A stretch of 64,000 bases of DNA from Micromonospora coriariae (lineage in GTDB: Bacteria; Actinomycetota; Actinomycetes; Mycobacteriales; Micromonosporaceae): NCBI RefSeq assembly GCF_900091455.1, contig NZ_LT607412.1, positions 620,001-684,000 of the forward strand. The letters run 5' to 3'. A program made the position numbers and the translations under genes. The notes under the pieces are model-generated. The model did no database searches, was not told the DNA's origin, and saw only the letters and a program-made list of their open reading frames with translations. Shown in pieces: positions 38,047 through 51,066 of this stretch. The first letter of the stretch is position 1, and each line of letters begins with the position of its first letter.

Positions 38047-38873
38047 GTGAGGAGAGGTGACCAGCCGCCGTGGATCGTCTCGGACGACCTGTGGGCTGAG
38101 ATCGAGCCGCTGCTGCCGCCCCGTCCACCACGCCGGCACCGGTTCCCCGGACGCAAGCCCCTCGACGACCGCAAGGTGTTGTGCGGGATCTTGTTCGTGC
38201 TCTACACGGCGATCCCGTGGGAGTACCTGCCCCAGGAGCTCGGCTTCGGGTCGGGGATGACCTGTTGGCGCAGGCTGCGGGACTGGAACGACGCCGGCGT
38301 GTGGCAACGGCTGCATGAGGTCCTCCTGGGCAAACTACGGGCCGCCGATCAACTGGACATGTCGCGGGCGGTGATCGACGGCTCCCACGTCCGGGCGCTC
38401 AAGGGCGGCCCAAAACCGGCCCGAGCCCGGTCGACCGCCGCAAGCCAGGCTCGAAACACCACGTCATCACCGATGCGGGTGGCATCCCCCTCGCTGTCAG
38501 CCTGACCGGCGGCAACCGCCACGACGTCACCCAACTGATGCCCCTGGTCGAGAAGATCCCGCCCCTGCGAGGCATTCGAGGTCGACCCCGACAAAGACCG
38601 AAGCGGATCTATGCAGACCGCGGCTACGACTACGACTGCTACCGCCGCGATCTGCGGGCCAAGGGCATCACCCCGGTCATCGCCCGACGCGGCGTCGACC
38701 ACGGCTCTGGCCTCGGCACCCGACGATGGGTCGTCGAGCAGACCATCGCCCTGCTGCACTGGTTCCGCCGCCTGCGCATCCGCTGGGAGATCCGCGACGA
38801 CATCCACGAAGCCTTCCTCACCCTCGCCTGCGCCATCATCTGCTGGCGCCGACTCCAACGCTCAAAGAGTTAG
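38047..38873 (+). CDS. IS5-family transposase, made by -1 frameshift
   Basis: DDE transposase of about 275 aa in two phases. The first frame runs from GTG 38047 (ISDDLWAEIEPLLPP-like opening, here VSDDLWAEIEPLLPP) through WRRLRDW and the first catalytic Asp in VIDGSHVRALKGG. The second frame, one base back, carries DRRKPGSKHHVITDAGG, the second Asp in YADRGYD, and Glu in VVEQTIALLHWF. Joining them at the slippery CCCAAAA (38409-38415) gives an uninterrupted protein. Left alone, the first frame ends at 38505. Both halves look undamaged. Confidence 0.85.
38409..38415 (+). promoter_or_regulatory. Probable -1 programmed frameshift site
   Basis: C CCA AAA in the zero frame fits the X XXY YYZ slippery pattern. 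Slipping back one base continues in the frame that holds the rest of the transposase. Confidence 0.55.
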
Positions 38874-39084
38874 GAGTTCTTAAGCCCGGCGACAAGTTGC
38901 CGACCATCGCTGAACTCGCCCGCCAGTACAACTCGTCGGACAACCCGATCAAGCGGGCTCTGTGGATCTTGGATGAGCGGGGTTGGATCGAGGTGCACCA
39001 GGGCAAGGGCTCGTTCGTGGCCCCGAAGCCGCCCGCCTGACGTCGTTGCGGCCTCTCGCCCGGCCTAGATCGACACGGGTTTCA

Positions 39085-39116
39085 GGAAACCGCCGCATCC
39101 GGAAACCGCCGCATCC
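39085..39116. repeat. Perfect 16-bp tandem duplication
   Basis: GGAAACCGCCGCATCC occurs twice in tandem (39085-39100, 39101-39116) between the GntR gene and glgE. Confidence 0.8.
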
Positions 39117-39180
39117 GGGTCGCCTCGATACGGGAGCGGCACCTGGTGTGCTTGGCCGCGCGCGAACGGATCTCGCGCAG

Positions 39181-39186
39181 TAGGTT
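39181..39186 (+). promoter_or_regulatory. Putative -10 element for leaderless glgE
   Basis: TAGGTT, 6 nt before GTG 39193. Confidence 0.45.
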
Positions 39187-39192
39187 GGCGGG

Positions 39193-43358
<4,166 letters not shown>

Positions 43359-43362
43359 GGGG

Positions 43363-44439
43363 TCAGACCAGGCCGGCGTCGCGCAGCAGTTGCCACAGGC
43401 CGGCGCCATCCGGCGCGGAGAGCCACTTCTGCCCCACCGGCCCCGACGACGGGCGACCCGCCGGCGCGGGCAGGCTACCGGCCAGCACCGACTGGGTCGG
43501 GGAGAGCCGGCGGATCGCCACCCCGGCGACGTTCTCCGGGTGGGCGGCGGCGAACTCCCGGTAGATCTCCTGGTCATGCTGGCCGTCGTCGCCGACCAGC
43601 AGCCAGCGCACCTCGGGAAACTCCCGCGCCAGCCGGGCCAGGGTGACCCGCTTGTGCTCCCGGCCGCTACGGAACCAGCGGTCCGCGGTCGGACCCCAGT
43701 CGGTGAGCAGCAACGGCCCGGCCGGGTAGAGATGCCGGGACAGGAACCGGGTCAGCGTCGGCGCCACGTTCCACGCGCCGGTGGAGAGGTAGAAGACCGG
43801 CGCGCCGGGGTGCGCGGTGACCAGCCGCTCGTAGAGCACCGCCATGCCGGGCACGGCGGCCCGGGCGTGCTCGTCGAGCACGAACGTGTTCCACGCGGCC
43901 AGCAGCGGCCGGGGCAGCGCGGTCACCATCACCGTGTCGTCGATGTCGGAGAGGATGCCGAACCGAACCTCCGGGTCGAGGATGCGCACCGGCGCGTCGA
44001 CCGGCTCGGCGTCCGGCACGCTGAGCCGGACCGAGCCCCACCCGGGCGGCAGATCGGCCTCGACCAGCGTGTCGACGAAGCCGCTGCGGTCGGCCCGCGC
44101 CTCGCAGCGCACCCCACCGGCCTCGATGGTCACCGTGACGTGCTTCGCGGGCAGGGTGGTGAAACTGCGCCACCCGCGGACCTTGTCCAGCCGGCCCCGC
44201 TGACGGGTGTCTGGACGACCCAGCAGCACCCGGCACATCACCCGCACCCAGCCCGGTGAGCCGTAGCCGGTGTACGCGATGATGTTGACTCGCCAGCCGG
44301 TGCGCCGCAGCCGACGCTCCACGAGCTGGTGCACGGCGTCCTCGATCCGCGCGGCCCGGTGCAGGTTCGGAACGGCCAGCTGGCCGGCGGGAGTGGGTGG
44401 CACCCGCCAACCCTGCCACAGGTGGACGGCCACGGCCAT
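43363..44439 (-). CDS. App1-type phosphatidate phosphatase domain (DUF2183) protein
   Basis: 358 aa. The HAD-like motif D165-I-D167-D168-T (SDIDDTV) and later FYLSTGAWN and LVGDDGQHD match the App1/DUF2183 family, whose yeast member is a phosphatidate phosphatase; bacterial function is mostly unproven. An upstream region (about 50-150) contains a beta-sandwich-like part. ATG 44439 chosen for GGGAGG about 9 nt upstream; the frame stays open to 44571, but that would overlap the divergent gene's start. Confidence 0.82.
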   Translation of the reverse strand: MAVAVHLWQGWRVPPTPAGQLAVPNLHRAARIEDAVHQLVERRLRRTGWRVNIIAYTGYGSPGWVRVMCRVLLGRPDTRQRGRLDKVRGWRSFTTLPAKHVTVTIEAGGVRCEARADRSGFVDTLVEADLPPGWGSVRLSVPDAEPVDAPVRILDPEVRFGILSDIDDTVMVTALPRPLLAAWNTFVLDEHARAAVPGMAVLYERLVTAHPGAPVFYLSTGAWNVAPTLTRFLSRHLYPAGPLLLTDWGPTADRWFRSGREHKRVTLARLAREFPEVRWLLVGDDGQHDQEIYREFAAAHPENVAGVAIRRLSPTQSVLAGSLPAPAGRPSSGPVGQKWLSAPDGAGLWQLLRDAGLV

Positions 44440-44525
44440 GCGAGCGACGCCGCCTCCCGCGAACCACAGCGGCCGGCCCGCCGTCCGTGAAACACTCCGG
44501 TCGGGACGACGACGGGGGCGTGGTC

Positions 44526-46151
44526 GTGTCGAATCCAGATCCAGAGCAGCACCGTGGGCGATGGCGTCCACGACTCGACCGGCCGGCGCTCGTCGCGCTG
44601 TTGCTCGGGCTGGCCGGCGTCGGGTATCGGCTGGTCCTGACGCTGTACACCGTGCCGGTGTCGAACAGCGACGAGGCCACGTTCGGTCTCGCCGCGCTGC
44701 ACATCGCGCAGGGCCGCGAACGACCGGTCTTCCTCTACGGCCAGCACTACATGGGAATGCTGGAGTCCTATCTCGCCGCGCCGCTGGTCGCGCTGACCGG
44801 GCCGAGCTGGCCGGTGCTGCGGCTGCCGATGCTCGCGCTGTACGCCGTCTTCCTCTACCTGATCCACCGGCTGACCCGTCGGCTCTGCGCGCCGTGGTTC
44901 GCCGCCTTCGTCGTCGGCCTGCTGGCCCTCGGACCGGAGCGGGTGGTGCGTGACCAGCTCACCGTCGTCGGCGGACGGCCCGAGGTGAAGCCGGCGGTGC
45001 TGCTGATGCTGCTGATCACCGTGGGGCTGGCGGCCGGCACGGTGCACCACCGACGGCTCGCCGTCGGCCTGTTCGGCCTGCTCGTCGGGCTGGCCGCCTG
45101 GTCGGACTGGCTGATCCTGCCGTACCTGGCGGTGGCCGGACTGGCCCTGGTGTGGGCGGTACGGCGGGAGCTCGTCGGCTGGTCCGGTCTGCTGCTGGTG
45201 GCGGGATTCGTGGTCGGGGTGGCGCCGATGATCTATGACAACCTGCGGGCGCCTCCCGGTGCCGACTCGCTCTCGGTGTTCCGGGAGGTCAGCACCAAGG
45301 CTGGCCCGTTGCCGCCGTGGTCCGAGCGGATCCGGGGCGGCCTGCTGGAGGGGGTGCCGCTGGCGCACGGGCTCTGCCCGGTGGACGGCTGCGGTCGCTG
45401 GCAGCAGTGGTTCGGGCTGCTCTATCCGGTGCTGCTGGTGGTCGCCGCGGTGCTCGCGGTACTCGCGTACCGCCGGGCCGCCGGGGCGTCCCGCGGGGAG
45501 CGGGCCCGGCCCGTGGTGCAGCTCGCGCTTGTCGTCGGCGCCGCGTTGACCCTGCTGTCGTACGTGCGCACCCCGCTCGCCGCGACCAGCCCCCTGGACA
45601 ACGCCCGGTACCTGTCGGTGCTGCAACTGTCGCTGCCGGCGGTGCTCTGGCCGCTCTGGGTGGCCGCCGTCGCCTGCTGGCGGGGCACGGTCGGCGCGCT
45701 CGGCCGGCTCACCGGCGCGCTGGCCACCGCCGTGCTGGCCGCGTTGACCGCGACCACGCTGGTGATCACCGTGCTCTTCGCGACCACCGGCGTCGGGGCG
45801 TCGCGAACCGAGGAGCGCCACGCCCGGGAGCTGGCTGGCGCGCTGCGCGCCAACGGCCCCCACGAGGTGTACGGGGACTACTGGACCTGCAATCGGCTGA
45901 TCTTCAACACTGACGAGACGGTGATCTGCGGTGTGCTCGACGGCGACCTGTCCCCCGGGCAGAACCGCTACCTGCCGTACTGGCGACAGGTCGGCCGGGC
46001 CGAGCGACCGGGCTACGTGGTGGAGGCCGGCTCGCCGATGGACCGGCGGCTGCGCCGGCTGCTCGCCGACCGGCCCGACGCGGCGCCGGTTCGCGAGGTC
46101 GGCGGCTATCGCGTGTACCACCCCGACACCCCGGTCCGGCCCTGGCGGTAG
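44526..46151 (+). CDS. GT-C-type (GT39/ArnT-like) membrane glycosyltransferase
   Basis: 541 aa with about 10-11 membrane helices. After the first helix, D49-E50 in SNSDEATFG matches the catalytic Asp-Glu of polyprenyl-phosphate-sugar-dependent GT-C enzymes; GQHYMGMLESYLAAPL follows as in the GT39 group. The large C-terminal soluble part (RANGPHEVYGDYWTCN) is extracytoplasmic. GTG 44526 or 44520. Acceptor unknown. Divergent from the App1-type gene. Confidence 0.72.
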   Translation: MSNPDPEQHRGRWRPRLDRPALVALLLGLAGVGYRLVLTLYTVPVSNSDEATFGLAALHIAQGRERPVFLYGQHYMGMLESYLAAPLVALTGPSWPVLRLPMLALYAVFLYLIHRLTRRLCAPWFAAFVVGLLALGPERVVRDQLTVVGGRPEVKPAVLLMLLITVGLAAGTVHHRRLAVGLFGLLVGLAAWSDWLILPYLAVAGLALVWAVRRELVGWSGLLLVAGFVVGVAPMIYDNLRAPPGADSLSVFREVSTKAGPLPPWSERIRGGLLEGVPLAHGLCPVDGCGRWQQWFGLLYPVLLVVAAVLAVLAYRRAAGASRGERARPVVQLALVVGAALTLLSYVRTPLAATSPLDNARYLSVLQLSLPAVLWPLWVAAVACWRGTVGALGRLTGALATAVLAALTATTLVITVLFATTGVGASRTEERHARELAGALRANGPHEVYGDYWTCNRLIFNTDETVICGVLDGDLSPGQNRYLPYWRQVGRAERPGYVVEAGSPMDRRLRRLLADRPDAAPVREVGGYRVYHPDTPVRPWR

Positions 46152-46204
46152 CCGCGGGTCGTACGCTGGCCGGGCCGCCGCCGTCCGCCCGTCGAGGAGA
46201 TCCG

Positions 46205-47002
46205 ATGCTCATCCTGCTGCCGCCCTCGGAGGGGAAGGCCGACGCCGGTACCGGTCGACGTTGGTCCCCGGACCGGGTCGCGTTGCCGGAGCTGAACCCC
46301 GCCCGGGAGCGGGTGCTCGACGCGCTCGTGGCGTTGAGCGCCGGGCCGGACGAGGCGGCGGCGCTTGCCGCGCTCGGGCTCAGCGAGGGCCAGCGCGGCG
46401 AGCTGCGCCGCAATGCCCGGCTGCGGGTGGCGGCCACCGCGCCGGCCGCGCAGGTCTACACCGGGGTGCTCTACGAGGCGCTGGACCTGGCCTCGTTGCC
46501 GGCGGCGGCGCAGCGGACGGCCCGCCGGTCGATCCTGATCAGCTCCGGTCTGTGGGGTGCGGTGCGGCTCGCCGACCGGATCCCGCCGTACCGCTGCCCG
46601 ATCGGCGCCCGCCTGCCCGGTGTGGGGGCGCTGTCGGCGTACTGGCGGCCGGTGCTGTCGCCTGTGCTGTCGGCCGCGGCGGGCTCCGGGCCGGTGCTCG
46701 ACCTGCGCTCCGGGGCGTACGCGGCCACCTGGACGCCGCGCGGGGAGCTGGCCGAGCGGACGGTGACCGTGCGGGTGCTGCACGAGCGGGAGGTCGACGG
46801 CGTGCCGGTCCGCTCGGTGGTGAGCCACTTCAACAAGGCGACCAAGGGGCGGTTGGTCCGTGACCTGCTGGTCGCCGGGGTCCGGCCGCGTACCGTCGCG
46901 GAGCTGATCGGCGCGCTGCGCGAGCTGAAGCACACCGTCGTGGAGCAGGCGGCCGCCCCCGGCCGGGCCCGGCAGGTGGATCTGGTGGTCACCGACCTGT
47001 AG
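46205..47002 (+). CDS. yaaA: YaaA family peroxide-stress protein
   Basis: 265 aa. YaaA of E. coli limits intracellular free iron and damage under H2O2 (family knowledge); here the role is inferred. Conserved marks: LILLPPSEGK at the N-terminus, VYTGVLYEALD, ILISSGLWGAVR, PYRCPIGARLP and SHFNKATKGRLVR. ATG with GAGGAG 5 nt upstream. Follows the GT-C gene by 53 nt. Confidence 0.9.
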   Translation: MLILLPPSEGKADAGTGRRWSPDRVALPELNPARERVLDALVALSAGPDEAAALAALGLSEGQRGELRRNARLRVAATAPAAQVYTGVLYEALDLASLPAAAQRTARRSILISSGLWGAVRLADRIPPYRCPIGARLPGVGALSAYWRPVLSPVLSAAAGSGPVLDLRSGAYAATWTPRGELAERTVTVRVLHEREVDGVPVRSVVSHFNKATKGRLVRDLLVAGVRPRTVAELIGALRELKHTVVEQAAAPGRARQVDLVVTDL

Positions 47003-47114
47003 GGCGCGGGGCGGCACCCGCAAGATTTCCTCAAGGCTGGGCGGGACCGGTTCCGCAGCGGCGGCTCAGGGGCGACGGTAGGGGAACCCAGACTCCGACA
47101 AGGGAGCTCCTCCG

Positions 47115-47831
47115 TTGGTCCGTGAACCCGCCCTGCTCGACCGGCCCCGTTCCCCGGCGACGCCACCCCCGCTGGACTGGCTGACCCTGGGCGACGCGTT
47201 CGAGGCCGCCTGCCTGCTGCGTTGCACGCCACGGCCGACCGCCACCCGGTCGGCGGCGGCGCTGCGGTCGGCCTCGCCGGGCGTGGAGTTCAACCGGGAG
47301 GACGCCGCCGAGCGGATGCGGCAGTTGCTCGCCCGGCTGGACATCCCGGTGACCCACGAGGTGGCCGTCGGCGGCCTGCGCCGCCGCTACGAGCTGCACC
47401 GGCTCTGGGTGCCCCGGGAACACCATGGGGCGTACGTCCGGATGCTCGACGCCGGTTGGTGGCAGGGTCGTCGGGAGCTGCTCGGCGGTCCGCTGCCCGG
47501 CGCCTCACCGGCACGCCGGCGGTGGGTGTCCCGGCTCGCCGCGGCGGCCTGGCGTTCGGCGCTGCTGGCCGGCGGGCGGCACGTCCGGCGGCACATCCTC
47601 GGCGTTCGGCTCACCGATCGGGAGCTGGCCGCGGTGCTGATCCGTGGCGCGGCCGTACTCGACGTGCCGGCCCTGCTGCGTCCCGGCACCGGCTGCTTCC
47701 TGGTCAGCGTCGCCGATGGACCGGATCGGGAACGGATCCTGCGCAGCGCGGCCATGGAGCCGGCCCGTACCACCGCCACGGAGCCGGCCGGCACCGTTGC
47801 ACCGCAACCGGAGCGCCGCCCCGCCTGCTGA
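47115..47831 (+). CDS. Hypothetical protein
   Basis: 238 aa, family not recognised. Basic, Arg-rich throughout, with a helical N-terminal domain (LDWLTLGDAFEAACLLRC) and a middle segment RRRYELHRLWVPREHHGAYVRML that looks DNA- or RNA-contacting by charge only. The end is low-complexity. No signal or membrane segment. TTG start supported by GGGAG 9 nt upstream. The frame is open for the whole length with normal codon bias. Confidence 0.6.
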   Translation: MVREPALLDRPRSPATPPPLDWLTLGDAFEAACLLRCTPRPTATRSAAALRSASPGVEFNREDAAERMRQLLARLDIPVTHEVAVGGLRRRYELHRLWVPREHHGAYVRMLDAGWWQGRRELLGGPLPGASPARRRWVSRLAAAAWRSALLAGGRHVRRHILGVRLTDRELAAVLIRGAAVLDVPALLRPGTGCFLVSVADGPDRERILRSAAMEPARTTATEPAGTVAPQPERRPAC

Positions 47832-47904
47832 CCCGGGCCCGGCCGGGATCCCGGCCTGTCGAACGGGCTTGCGCGCACCGGTCCGACGGCGCACAGTGCA
47901 CCGC

Positions 47905-48867
47905 GTGAGTGGTACCTCGCCCAGCCGGCCCGGTCACCGCCGTCAGGGGACGGCGGTGCTGTTGACGCTGCTGCTGGCCGCGACCCTGACCGGGGCCGCC
48001 AGCTGCCGGGAGGCCCCGGCCGAGCCGCTGCTGATCCGCATCGCCACGGGCAGCCCCACCGCCGTCTACTACGCCTTCGGGCAGTCCCTGGCGGCCATCC
48101 TCAACCGGGAGTTGCCCGGCGTGCGGGCCAGCGTGGTCGTCACCGCCGCCTCGGCGGAGAATGTCCGGCTGATCGGCTCCGGCGAGGCCGAGCTGGGCTT
48201 CACCCAGGCCGACGTGCTGCCCACCACCACGACGGACAGCCCGCTTGTCGACGCCGTCGCCCGGGTCTACGACGACCAACTGCACCTGGTGACGACCGGC
48301 GGTGGGCCGGTCCGCACGGTCGCCGACCTGCGCGGGCGGCGGGTCTCCGTCGGCGCGCCCGGATCGGGCACCGAGATCACCGCGATGCGGCTGCTGGAGG
48401 TCGCCCAGCTCGGTGACGGGGTGCGTCAGGAGCGGCTCGGGCTGGACGACTCGGTGACCGCGTTGCGCGCCGGGCGGATCGACGCGTTCTTCTTCTCGGG
48501 CGGGCTGCCGGTGCAGGGCATCAAGGAGCTGGCCGGGCGCAGCGCCACCCGGATCGTGGACCTCGGCGAGTGGACGGAGGCGCTGCGCGCCCGCTACAGC
48601 GAGGTCTACGTCTCCCGGGACATTCCCCGCTCGGTGTACGGCGTGGACCCGGTGACCACTGTGGCCAACCCGAACTACCTGATAGTCCAGGCCGGCCTCC
48701 CGGAGCGGTTGGTCCGGGACGTGACCCGGCTGCTGATGGAGCGGCGGGCCGAGCTGGGCGCCGCGCATCCGGCGGCGGGGCGGATGAGCCCCCGCTCGGC
48801 GATCGCCACGGCGCCGCTGCCGCTACACCCGGGGGCCGCCGACTGGTACCGGGCGGCCAAGCCCTGA
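47905..48867 (+). CDS. TAXI-type solute-binding lipoprotein
   Basis: 320 aa. Signal peptide with a lipobox-like AAS-C34, so probably lipid-anchored outside the membrane. The mature part is a TAXI (TRAP-associated) binding protein: IATGSPTAVYYAFGQSLA, TAASAENVRLIGSGEAELGFTQAD, RRVSVGAPGSGTEITAMRLL and the C-terminal VYVSRDIPRSVYGVD. No TRAP permease gene lies nearby; instead it converges on a histidine kinase/response regulator pair (11-nt gap), which suggests a role in signal input. GTG start at the signal peptide. Confidence 0.85.
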   Translation: MSGTSPSRPGHRRQGTAVLLTLLLAATLTGAASCREAPAEPLLIRIATGSPTAVYYAFGQSLAAILNRELPGVRASVVVTAASAENVRLIGSGEAELGFTQADVLPTTTTDSPLVDAVARVYDDQLHLVTTGGGPVRTVADLRGRRVSVGAPGSGTEITAMRLLEVAQLGDGVRQERLGLDDSVTALRAGRIDAFFFSGGLPVQGIKELAGRSATRIVDLGEWTEALRARYSEVYVSRDIPRSVYGVDPVTTVANPNYLIVQAGLPERLVRDVTRLLMERRAELGAAHPAAGRMSPRSAIATAPLPLHPGAADWYRAAKP

Positions 48868-48878
48868 GGCCCGGCCCG

Positions 48879-50315
48879 TCACCGGGTGAGGGTGGAGCGT
48901 AGGTCGACGGCCGGTTCCTCGTCCGGGGGCTCCGTTACGGGACCCGGCTGAGGCGCCGGGAACCACAGGTCGGCGACCAGGCCACACGGCTCTCCCCGGC
49001 GCATGGTGAGCCGCCCGTCGGAGGCGTCCACCAGCACCGCGGCGATGGTCAGGCCGAGCCCGGCACCGTCCACGTTCTGCGCGTCCGGTGCCCGCCAGAA
49101 CCGTTCGGTGGCCTGGCCGAGCTGGCTCTCGGTCATACCCGGACCGGTGTCGCGCACCTCCAGGGCCACCCCGTGGTCGCGGCCGGCCACGGTCACCGTC
49201 ACCGCTCCGCCGGCGGCGCTGAACTTCACCGCGTTGTCGATCAGCGCGTCGAGCGCCTGGTCGACGGCGGTCGGGACGGTCCGGGCGTACGCCGGAGCGT
49301 CGGTCGTGACGAGCCGCAGCGCGACCGACCGGTGCCGGGCCAGCGGCGCCCAGGCGGCCACCCGGGACGCGGCCACCGCGGCGGCGTCCACGGTGACCCG
49401 CTCGTTCTCCTCGCGTTCGGCGCGGGCCAGGGTGAGCAGCGCGTCGAGGAGCAGGGCCAGCCGGTCGGTCTCCTCCAGGGCCAGCCGATGCTCGAAGCGC
49501 CCGTCCGGGTCGGTCAGGCTGGGGCCCAGCTCCTCCACCCGCAGCCGCAGCGCGGTGAGCGGATTGCGCAGCTGGTGGCTGGCGTGCGCGACGAACGCCC
49601 GCTGCCGGTCCATCACGTCGGAGACCACGTCGGCCATGTGGTTGAAGCTTGCTGCGAGCCGGCGTAGCTCCGGCGGGCCGAGCCGGTGCAGCACCCGGGC
49701 CCTCCGGTCGCCCTCGGCGATCTCGTGGGTGACCGCGTCCAGCTCGGTGACCGGGCGCAGCACCCAGCCGGCCAGGCCGAACGCGGTGAGCACGCAGGCC
49801 AGCACGGCGAGCAGCCCGGCCAGGGCGAGCAGCAGCCACCAGGCGGTGACGGTCCGGCGGATCGGGTCGGCCGGGGTCACGATCACCACCGCACCGAGCA
49901 CCTCGCCGCCGTCGTTGATCGGCACCGCCACCACCACCGCGTCGGCCGTCCACGGCAGGATGGAATCGGGGGCGCTGGTCTGCTGCCCGGACAGCGCGAT
50001 GTCCAGCGCCGTTCGGGTCCCCGTGGCCGGCCGCCAACTCGCCGAGGCGACCACGGTGCCCCGTTCCCGGTCGACGACCGCCGCGCCGATCGCGTACAGC
50101 TCGTCGTAGCTGCGCAGCTCCGCCTCCAGCGGGCCCGGCCCGCCGCCGCGCAGCACCGGCCCGGCCAGCGAGGCGAACCGGGTGGCGTCGGCGAGCCGGT
50201 CGGCGCGTACCCGTTCGGTCTCGCGGCTGGCCAGGGTGGCGGCCAGCGGGGTCTCCAACGCGATGAGGACGAGCACCATGAGCAGCAGATAGCTGATCAC
50301 CAGTCGACGGCGCAC
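48879..50315 (-). CDS. Sensor histidine kinase
   Basis: 478 aa. TM1 about 5-25, an extracytoplasmic sensor of about 130 residues, TM2 about 156-182, HAMP to about 235, dimerisation domain with H247 in SHQLRNP, and an HATPase domain with ALIDNAVKFSAAG (N box), VRDTGPGM (G1) and GAGLGLTIAAVLV (G2). Starts 9 nt after the response regulator stop. The ligand is unknown; the convergent TAXI lipoprotein is a candidate sensory partner. Confidence 0.93.
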   Translation of the reverse strand: MRRRLVISYLLLMVLVLIALETPLAATLASRETERVRADRLADATRFASLAGPVLRGGGPGPLEAELRSYDELYAIGAAVVDRERGTVVASASWRPATGTRTALDIALSGQQTSAPDSILPWTADAVVVAVPINDGGEVLGAVVIVTPADPIRRTVTAWWLLLALAGLLAVLACVLTAFGLAGWVLRPVTELDAVTHEIAEGDRRARVLHRLGPPELRRLAASFNHMADVVSDVMDRQRAFVAHASHQLRNPLTALRLRVEELGPSLTDPDGRFEHRLALEETDRLALLLDALLTLARAEREENERVTVDAAAVAASRVAAWAPLARHRSVALRLVTTDAPAYARTVPTAVDQALDALIDNAVKFSAAGGAVTVTVAGRDHGVALEVRDTGPGMTESQLGQATERFWRAPDAQNVDGAGLGLTIAAVLVDASDGRLTMRRGEPCGLVADLWFPAPQPGPVTEPPDEEPAVDLRSTLTR

Positions 50316-50324
50316 GGCGGCCCC

Positions 50325-50981
50325 TCACGCATCGCGCAGCCGGTAACCGACCCCGCGTACTGTCTCGACCAGGCGGGCGTCGCCCAGCTTGCCGCGCAGC
50401 GACCCGACGTGCACCTCGACGGTGTGCCGGTCGGTCCAGGTGGTGCCCCAGGCGTCGAGCAGGATGCGGTCGCGTGGCACCGCCACCCCGGGCTGACGGG
50501 CCAGCGAGAGCAGCACGTCGAATTCCTTGCGGGTCAGCGTGACCTCCCGGCCGTTGACCGTCACCGTCCGGGCGGCGACGTCGATGCGCACCCCGCCGGC
50601 CTCGATCAGGTGCCGCTCCGGAGTGGCGTTCGCGGCCCGGCGCAACACCGCCTCGATGCGGGCCTGCAACTCCACCATCGAGAACGGCTTGACGACGTAG
50701 TCGTCGGCGCCGAGACGAAGGCCGAGCACCCGGTCGCGTTCCTCCCCCCGGGCGGTCACCGCGATGATGCCGAGTTGGCTGCTGCGCCGGCGCAGTTCCC
50801 GGCAGAGGTCGGTGCCGTCCCCGTCGGGCAGGGTCAGGTCGAGCAGCACCAGGTCGCACGGGGCGGCGGCGAGCGCGGCGGCGACGGTGGCGGCGTGCTC
50901 AACCTGGTACCCGCGGCGGGTGAGGGCGGAGGAGAGCGCGGCGGCCACCCGGCGGTCGTCCTCCACCAGCAGGATCCGCAC
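50325..50981 (-). CDS. OmpR/PhoB-type response regulator
   Basis: 218 aa. Receiver with acidic pocket D8-D9, phosphoacceptor D48 in LLDLTLPDGDG, and the conserved Lys in VVKPFS; C-terminal winged helix (VTLTRKEFDVLLSLA, HTVEVHVGSLRGKLG, VRGVGYRLRD). First gene of a two-gene operon with the kinase. Targets cannot be seen. Confidence 0.94.
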   Translation of the reverse strand: MRILLVEDDRRVAAALSSALTRRGYQVEHAATVAAALAAAPCDLVLLDLTLPDGDGTDLCRELRRRSSQLGIIAVTARGEERDRVLGLRLGADDYVVKPFSMVELQARIEAVLRRAANATPERHLIEAGGVRIDVAARTVTVNGREVTLTRKEFDVLLSLARQPGVAVPRDRILLDAWGTTWTDRHTVEVHVGSLRGKLGDARLVETVRGVGYRLRDA

Positions 50982-51066
50982 CCGTGCCCCCGTCCATCGC
51001 AGTACCGTCCTGCGAATGGTGGCAGAAGGCTGCCGCGAGCGGGAGGGCCGCCTCCCCGGGACGGCC

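Larger units (their letters stand above)
37981..38879 (+). mobile_element. IS5-family insertion sequence (IS427-like)
   Basis: 899 bp bounded by short imperfect terminal repeats (GAGCTCCTAAC at the left; GAACTCCTAAC at the right, read inward) and a TTA target duplication (37978-37980, 38880-38882). It contains one transposase gene in two overlapping frames. Insertion is inside the GntR coding sequence. Sharp ends and an exact duplication suggest a recent event. Confidence 0.9.
37911..39040 (+). pseudogene. GntR-type regulator gene split by an IS5-family element
   Basis: 5' part 37911-37980 (MPRKPVYEQVVDDITTSIRS, then GTL) and 3' part 38883-39040 (KPGDKLPTIAELARQYN ... VAPKPPA). Removing 37981-38882 (IS plus one TTA copy) gives an unbroken 75-residue winged helix-turn-helix protein with the GntR pattern of GTL-KPGDKLPTIAELA and HQGKGSFV. 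It lacks an effector domain, as in the short GntR proteins of actinobacteria. RBS-like GAGAGG precedes ATG 37911. Currently interrupted, so inactive unless the element excises. Confidence 0.88.
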
